Below, one piece after another: positions 59,195 to 64,000 of a DNA stretch of 64,000 nt. The notes beneath the pieces were generated by a model that ran no database searches, was not told where the DNA came from, and saw only the letters and a program-made list of their open reading frames with translations. A program made the position numbers and the translations under genes. Every line of letters starts with the position of its first letter. Within the stretch, counting starts at the first letter, position 1. The DNA is from Dokdonella sp. GTDB lineage: Bacteria > Pseudomonadota > Gammaproteobacteria > Xanthomonadales > Rhodanobacteraceae. Location of the stretch: NCBI RefSeq assembly GCF_017744955.1, contig NZ_JAGIAG010000001.1, positions 682,001 to 746,000 on the forward strand. The letters run 5' to 3'.

Positions 59195-60919
59195 ATGCGC
59201 AGATCCCTTCCCCGTGCTCTTTCCGCCAGCGTGCTGGCCTGCCTCGGCCTCGCCGCCTGCGCGACCTCGTCGCATTCGCCGGCGCCGGTTCCGGGCGTCA
59301 ACGGCGAACCCGCGCGCATCCCGTCGATCCGTGAGACGAGCGAGGAGAGCCCGGCGAACTGGTTTCGCGACGGCGCCCGCGCGGCGCACGCCAACGCCCT
59401 GACGCCCGCGCACGCGAAGAACGTGATCGTCTTCCTCGGCGACGGCATGAGCATCCCGACCATCACCGCCGCGCGCATCCTCGACGGCCAGCGCAAGGGC
59501 GGCAGCGGCGAGCAGAACCGGCTCAGCTTCGAGAATTTCCCGGCGACCGCGCTCTCCAGAACCTACGAGACCGACTACCAGACGCCCGACTCGGCCGGCA
59601 CGATGACCGCGATCATGACCGGCGTGAAGACGCGCTACGGCTTCGTCGGCATCGACCAGGTGCCGACCCGCGGCGACTGCGCCGCGAGCAAGGGGCACGA
59701 GCTGGTCAGCGCGCTGGAACTGGCCGCCGCCGCCGGACAATCGACCGGTGTCGTCACCACCACGCGCATCACCCACGCGACACCGGCGGCGACCTACGGT
59801 CATCTGCCCGACCGCAACTGGGAAGTCGACGCGGAGATTCCGGAAGCCCAGCGCGCTGCCGGCTGCGTCGACTTCGCGCGCCAGCTGGTCGACTTCCCGC
59901 TCGGCGGCGGCGTCAACGTCGCGCTCGGTGGCGGTCGCACCGAGTTCATGCCGTCCACGCAGCACGATCCCGAATACGCCGACCTGCCGGGCAAGCGCCT
60001 CGACGGCCGCGACCTGGTCGCCGAATGGAAGAAGAAACCCGACGCGGCCTACGTCTGGAACGCGCAGCAGCTGTCGGCGATCGATCCGGCCAAGACGCGC
60101 CATCTGCTCGGCCTGTTCGAGCCGGAGCACATGAAGTACGAGATTGAGCGCGCCGCCGATCCGGCCGGCGAGCCGAGCCTGGCCGACATGACGCGCGCGG
60201 CGCTGTCGATCCTGCAGAAGAATCCGCAAGGCTATTTCCTGATGGTCGAAGGCGGGCGCATCGACCACGCCCACCACGCCGGCAACGCGCACCGCGCGCT
60301 GACCGAGACGATCGAGTTCTCCAAGGCGGTCGAGGCCGCCAACGAGATGACCTCGGCCGAGGACACGCTGATCCTGGTCACCGCCGACCACGCGCACACC
60401 TTGAACATCGTCGGCTATCCGGCGCGCGGCAATCCGATCCTCGGCAAGGTGCGCGGTTCCAGCAACGAGGGTCCGCCGGGCAAGGAGCTCGCGCACGACG
60501 CGACCGGCCTGCCGTACGCGACGCTGAGCTACGCCAACGGCCCCGGTTACGCCGGCGCCAGCGATTCCCAGCCCGAAGGCGCCAAGCGCTACCCGCATCG
60601 CGCCGGCGGCTACCAGCCGGCGCGCAACGGCCGTCCGGACCTGACCGAGGTCGACACGGAGAGCCCCGACTACGAGCAGGAAGCGCTGCTGCCGCTGGCG
60701 TCGGAAACGCACGGCGGCGACGACGTCGCCGTGTTCGCACGCGGCCCGGGCGCCGCCGCGGTGCGCGGGTCGATGGAGGAGAACGCGTTGTTCCACGTCG
60801 TCGTGCAGAGCGTCGACGCGTTGCGCGAGCAGCTGTGCAAGCTCGGTTCCTGCGACGACAAAGGCGTCCCGGTCGAGCAACCGAAGCGGTCGCAGCTGCT
60901 GCGGTCGGGAAAGAACTAG
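59195..60919 (+). CDS. alkaline phosphatase (PhoA superfamily), lipoprotein
   Basis: 574 residues. Signal with lipobox LAAC (Cys22). Metal/active-site motifs: IVFLGDGMSIPTI with Asp, nucleophile Ser133 in TPDSAGTMTAIM, GGRIDHAHHAGN, VTADHAHTLN and SETHGGDDVAV with the metal-binding His. A monoesterase of the alkaline phosphatase family with Zn/Mg sites. The start ATG at 59195 follows GGAGTCCTCCAG. No pho-box was identified. Followed by a bidirectional repeat hairpin. Confidence 0.95.
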   Translation: MRRSLPRALSASVLACLGLAACATSSHSPAPVPGVNGEPARIPSIRETSEESPANWFRDGARAAHANALTPAHAKNVIVFLGDGMSIPTITAARILDGQRKGGSGEQNRLSFENFPATALSRTYETDYQTPDSAGTMTAIMTGVKTRYGFVGIDQVPTRGDCAASKGHELVSALELAAAAGQSTGVVTTTRITHATPAATYGHLPDRNWEVDAEIPEAQRAAGCVDFARQLVDFPLGGGVNVALGGGRTEFMPSTQHDPEYADLPGKRLDGRDLVAEWKKKPDAAYVWNAQQLSAIDPAKTRHLLGLFEPEHMKYEIERAADPAGEPSLADMTRAALSILQKNPQGYFLMVEGGRIDHAHHAGNAHRALTETIEFSKAVEAANEMTSAEDTLILVTADHAHTLNIVGYPARGNPILGKVRGSSNEGPPGKELAHDATGLPYATLSYANGPGYAGASDSQPEGAKRYPHRAGGYQPARNGRPDLTEVDTESPDYEQEALLPLASETHGGDDVAVFARGPGAAAVRGSMEENALFHVVVQSVDALREQLCKLGSCDDKGVPVEQPKRSQLLRSGKN

Positions 60920-60932
60920 CGGCGAAAGCCGG

Positions 60933-61016
60933 GTTCTCGCAGAGGCGCAGAGAGCGCAGAGAGGAGAAAAGGCCTTCAACAGCTTTTCTCCGCGCGCTCT
61001 GCGTCTCTGCGAGAGA
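60933..61016. repeat. GCAGAGGCGCAGAG-type inverted repeat, copy 2
   Basis: Left arm GTTCTCGCAGAGGCGCAGAG... (60933-60972) and right arm CTTTTCTCCGCGCGCTCTGC... (60983-61016) form a long imperfect stem with a 10-nt loop. Between the convergent phosphatase and HAF-repeat genes, it may serve as a bidirectional terminator. Confidence 0.8.
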
Positions 61017-61055
61017 CGCTTTTCCCGCAAACCGAAAATCGTCCGCCGCTGAAGT

Positions 61056-62147
61056 TCAGCCGTCGAAGCCGTCGCGGAAGATCGCGTCGTCGGCGACCGG
61101 CGTGGCGACGAAGCTGCCGACCTGGAAGTCGCCGACGCGGCCGAGGCCGACGATCACGCCGCGGTCGTTGATCGCGGCCGCCTTCAGCAGGTACGGATAG
61201 CCCGCGTCGCCGTCGCTCTGCTGCAACAGGTCGTAGGCGACCCCGTCGACGTAGACGAACGCCCTGAAGCTCAGCGTGGCGAAGTCCTGCGCGCGGCCGA
61301 CGATCGCGCCGGAAGCGTTGATGTCGAACGCGGCGCCCGAACTCAGGCCGAGCAGGGCGCCCGGAACCGCGCTGGCGGTCCCGTCGCGGAAGGTGACCGG
61401 CACCGAATTGCCGCTGCCGTCCAGGTCCATCTCGCCGACCGCGGTGCCGTCCTCGGCGAGGCCGTGGGCCATGCTGGCGACGTCGTCGACGCCGGCGGCG
61501 ATCGGCAGGATGCCGGGCGAGCCGAAGCGGCCGATCGTCGCGTGCGACACCGCGCCGATCGCGTTCCAGCCGCCGACGATCGTGCCGGCGTTGTTGATCG
61601 CCGACCAGTACGCCTGCGCGTCCGGGCCGTTCGGCGGCACGCCATCGTCGACGAGGCCGCCGGCCTGGGTCCAGCTGAACGCGCGGAACGCGCCGTCGAG
61701 CGAGGCCAGGCCGACCACCACGCCGTCGTCGTTGATGTCGGCCGGATCGAGCTTGTGCGACTGGTCGTCGCCGATGATCACGAAGTCCTGCGGCGCGGCC
61801 GCGTTCCAGATCAGCGCGGTGGTCTGCGCGCCGTCGTCGGTGATCGTGCTGGCGTAGCCGACGATCTGGCCGGAGGCGTTGATCGCGGTGGCCATCGCCT
61901 CGTCGCGACCGGCCGGACGCGGCAGCGTGATCACGTCGGTGCCGTCGAACAGGAAGGCCTGGTTGTAGCCCTCCTCGGAGACGTAGTAGCCGACCGCCTG
62001 GCCCGCCTCGTTGACGGCGTTGACGTACACCCCGGCGGCGCCCGGGACGACGATCGGCGTCAGGTGGTAGCGCGGCGCCCCGCCGGCGTGCGCGGCCGCG
62101 GCCGGCAGGCAGAGCAGGGTGGACAGGACCAGGGCGGGACGGAACAT
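61056..62147 (-). CDS. HAF-repeat secreted protein with IFRDGFDG C terminus
   Basis: 363 residues. Signal peptide 1-22 (MFRPALVLSTLLCLPAAAAHA). The body has six or more HAF/DUF3466-like repeats containing (I/V)N-x-x-G-x-(A/I)VG: NAVNEAGQAVGYYV, AINASGQIVGYAS, DINDDGVVVGLAS, AINNAGTIVGGWN, DINASGAIVGRAQ, AINDRGVIVGLGR; a beta-propeller-like structure is likely. It ends ADDAIFRDGFDG, a type of C-terminal tail that I associate with many secreted proteins of Lysobacterales; its role is unknown. ATG at 62147 follows a GCAGGAG site. Function unknown. Confidence 0.8.
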   Translation of the reverse strand: MFRPALVLSTLLCLPAAAAHAGGAPRYHLTPIVVPGAAGVYVNAVNEAGQAVGYYVSEEGYNQAFLFDGTDVITLPRPAGRDEAMATAINASGQIVGYASTITDDGAQTTALIWNAAAPQDFVIIGDDQSHKLDPADINDDGVVVGLASLDGAFRAFSWTQAGGLVDDGVPPNGPDAQAYWSAINNAGTIVGGWNAIGAVSHATIGRFGSPGILPIAAGVDDVASMAHGLAEDGTAVGEMDLDGSGNSVPVTFRDGTASAVPGALLGLSSGAAFDINASGAIVGRAQDFATLSFRAFVYVDGVAYDLLQQSDGDAGYPYLLKAAAINDRGVIVGLGRVGDFQVGSFVATPVADDAIFRDGFDG

Positions 62148-62217
62148 GGATAGGACTCCTGCGGCAACGGCGTCGCGGCGGACGGGAGCCGGCAGCCTGC
62201 GTCGGCGCTGTGTCCGG

Positions 62218-62258
62218 CGCATTCGGATCGCGCTCGAATCGCGCTCGGATCGCATTCC
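62218..62258. repeat. short degenerate tandem repeat
   Basis: ATTCGGATCGCG, CTCGAATCGCG, CTCGGATCGC and ATTCCCG follow each other in the spacer between the two minus-strand genes. Confidence 0.4.
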
Positions 62259-62269
62259 CGGCGCCGCGC

Positions 62270-64000
62270 TCAGGGTGGCGGAACGCCGAGCGCGCGCGGG
62301 ATCGCGCGCTCGCCGGCGAGGCGCCGCGCGGTCTCGAACGCGGCCGCCCAGGCCTCGCGCCGGCCCTGGGCGCGGGCGACCGCGAGCTGCACCAGCGCCG
62401 CGTCGTAGTCGACCGACGCCCACAGCGCGACCTGGTTGGAGATCACCGCCGCGTCGGCGACGCGGCCCTGCGCGAGCAGGAAATCGACGTAGTCCTGCGC
62501 CACGCGCAGCAGGGTCAGCGGCACGCCCTGCGTCTGCGCCAGCGCGAAGGCCTCGCCGAAGCGGCGCGCCGCCGCCTCGGCGCGGTCCGCGGCCCAGGCG
62601 CGGTTGGCCGCGGCGGCCAGGCGCAGCGGCGTGCGCGCGTTCGGCGCGGCGGCGATCGCGTCGACGTCGAGGTCCGCCGGCGGCGCGTCGCGGCGGCCGA
62701 GCGAGCGCTCGATGCGCGCGCGCAGCAGTTCGACGTCGGCACGGATCAGGTCGCTGTCGGCCGAGGCGAGCGCGCCGGCGGGCACCGGGGCGAGCTCGGC
62801 CAGCGCGGCGGCGCCGTCGCCGCGGCGCCAGGCGAGTTCGGCGCGCAGCAGGCGGATGCGTTCGTTCTCCGCCACGTCGGCCGGGCGGCCGTCGTTGGCG
62901 GGATCGTCGAGCAGCTCGCCGGCCTCGTTGTGGCGACCTTGCTGCAGCAGCTGCTGCGCGCGGTACAGGCGCATCGACAGGCGCGAATACGGACTCGGCA
63001 CGCGCGCGCGCTGCGCCCACGAGGCGTCCATCGCCTCCCAGGCGCGCGCGTTGTCGAGCTGCGCGCGGCGCGCCTCGAACAGCAACTGCAGTTCGCCGAT
63101 GCGTTCCTGCACCAGGCCGAGAGTCTCGAAGCGCGCGATCGCCGCGACCAGGTACGGCTCGGCTTGCGCCGGATGCGCGCGCAGCAGTTCCATCGCGCCG
63201 ATGTTGCCGTCGACGCGCGCCACGCCGCCTTCGTCGCCGGCGCGCTGGAACGCGTCGCGCGCGATGCCGTAGTCGAGCAGCGCCGCCGGGTAATCCTCCA
63301 GCGAGGTGCGGCTGACCGCGCGGCCGTTGTGCAGACGGCCGCGCAGCTGCGGTTCGGGAATGTCGCCGAGCGCCTGGATGCCGTCGCCGAACCAGCGGCC
63401 GGCGTCGGCGTACTCGCCCGAGCGCACCGCGACCAGGCCGCGCGCGGCGAACACTTGCGCGCGGAAGAACGTGTCGCCGTCCGGCGCGGCAAGCAGCGCT
63501 TCGAGCGCCGTGCGCGCGTCGTCGAGCCGGCCGGCGCGAATGTCCACTTCGGCCAGCTGCAGACGCAGGCGCGGCGCGTCGTGCGCCAGACGCGCGTCGG
63601 CCAGCAGGATCGAGCGCGCCGTGTCGATCTGGTTGGCGAGCAGGGCGGCCTGCGCGCGCTGCAGTGTCTCGGCCACCGTCTCGGCTTCGACCGCCGCGGC
63701 CGGCACGCGGCCGAGCGCGGCGACGAGCCGGTCGGCCGCTCCGCGCAGCGCGCCGATCGCCGTCGCGTCGTCGTGGCTCGCCACCGATTCTGGGCTGCCG
63801 TCGCGCGTCGCGCGCACCTGCGCGAACCAGCGCGCCTGGCGGTGTTCGATGCTGCCCTCGACCCATGTCGCCGCCGGCGCGAGCCGGTGCCAGGCGGTAG
63901 CCGGATCCTGCGCCGATGCAGCGCCGGCTTCGTCGAGCGCGCGCAGCTGGCCGACCGTCTGCTCGCTCGGCTGCACGACGAAGCCGCCGCGCCGCAGCCG
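62270..64000 (-). CDS. TPR-rich protein, 5' part outside window (likely CadC-like regulator)
   Basis: At least 577 residues; the frame is open to the window edge, so the start is missing. The visible part begins GGFVVQPSEQTVGQLRALDE and contains a region like the TolB/adenylate-cyclase-type periplasmic domain (PATAWHRLAPAATWVEGSIE), followed by many helical repeats (ARTALEALLAAPDGDTFFRA, AEPYLVAAIARFETLGLVQE, ARRFGEAFALAQTQGVPL) of tetratricopeptide type. This layout is common in winged-helix CadC/ToxR-like regulators with TPR ectodomains, whose DNA-binding part would be upstream. The in-frame GTG at 63976 is not believed to be the start. Upstream of the HAF gene on the same strand. Confidence 0.6.
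   Translation of the reverse strand, partial: RLRRGGFVVQPSEQTVGQLRALDEAGAASAQDPATAWHRLAPAATWVEGSIEHRQARWFAQVRATRDGSPESVASHDDATAIGALRGAADRLVAALGRVPAAAVEAETVAETLQRAQAALLANQIDTARSILLADARLAHDAPRLRLQLAEVDIRAGRLDDARTALEALLAAPDGDTFFRAQVFAARGLVAVRSGEYADAGRWFGDGIQALGDIPEPQLRGRLHNGRAVSRTSLEDYPAALLDYGIARDAFQRAGDEGGVARVDGNIGAMELLRAHPAQAEPYLVAAIARFETLGLVQERIGELQLLFEARRAQLDNARAWEAMDASWAQRARVPSPYSRLSMRLYRAQQLLQQGRHNEAGELLDDPANDGRPADVAENERIRLLRAELAWRRGDGAAALAELAPVPAGALASADSDLIRADVELLRARIERSLGRRDAPPADLDVDAIAAAPNARTPLRLAAAANRAWAADRAEAAARRFGEAFALAQTQGVPLTLLRVAQDYVDFLLAQGRVADAAVISNQVALWASVDYDAALVQLAVARAQGRREAWAAAFETARRLAGERAIPRALGVPPP

Overview
The window is very GC-rich (by eye near 70%), densely coding DNA from a gammaproteobacterium of the order Xanthomonadales/Lysobacterales, most likely a Lysobacteraceae or Rhodanobacteraceae member. 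The support is gene order and gene types: DUF2782-polA followed by an sX13-like small RNA, tsaC-topA-dprA-LysM divergent from def-fmt-rsmB-DUF4390-ntrY, a TIGR02999-type sigma factor with a TPR serine/threonine kinase, and a xanthomonad-style N-acetylglucosamine regulon (NagA, NagB-II, NagQ, NagR, NagP, glucokinase-like NagK, TonB-dependent receptor, GH20 hexosaminidase). No plasmid or phage backbone, integrase, transposase, rRNA or CRISPR was seen.

Layout. 1-1.7 kb: minus-strand pair of ketosynthase genes (one cut by the window edge), probably the end of an aryl-polyene/xanthomonadin pigment cluster. 1.8-7.6 kb: hemF, DUF2782 protein, a secreted Cys-rich orphan, polA and the small RNA. 7.8-15 kb (minus): an acyl-adenylate ligase, tsaC, topA, dprA and a LysM protein. 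15.3-20.9 kb (plus): def, fmt, rsmB, DUF4390 and ntrY. 20.9-24.9 kb: four surface-glycan transferase genes separating ntrY from its partner ntrX (25.0-26.4 kb). 26.7-30.5 kb: RsiV/LprI-like protein, 3-hydroxybutyrate dehydrogenase with a patatin, TPR protein. 30.5-36.5 kb: LpxL-like acyltransferase, dtd, rpoD, a CAU-anticodon tRNA, an EF-G paralogue. 36.7-42.7 kb: ECF-like sigma plus kinase, a small orphan gene, a two-component system.

42.8-58.6 kb is the GlcNAc/chitin-oligosaccharide regulon. Proposed flow: the lipoprotein hexosaminidase trims oligosaccharides, the TonB-dependent receptor imports them, NagP carries GlcNAc across the inner membrane, NagK phosphorylates it, NagA deacetylates GlcNAc-6-P and NagB-II makes fructose-6-P; NagR (LacI type) and NagQ (GntR type) regulate, and candidate operators for both are visible. 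A lipase-like protein with 11-residue tandem repeats and an adjacent ankyrin protein interrupt the regulon and resemble a toxin/immunity pair. 58.8-64 kb: DUF3606 protein, lipoprotein alkaline phosphatase, a HAF-repeat secreted protein and a truncated TPR protein.

Three dispersed inverted-repeat families lie between genes: a GATTCGG-type family flanking dprA-lysM and def-fmt, a GCAGAGGCGCAGAG-type family at 45.8 and 60.9 kb, and a GTCATTCCCGC-type family at 7.7 and 26.4-26.65 kb.
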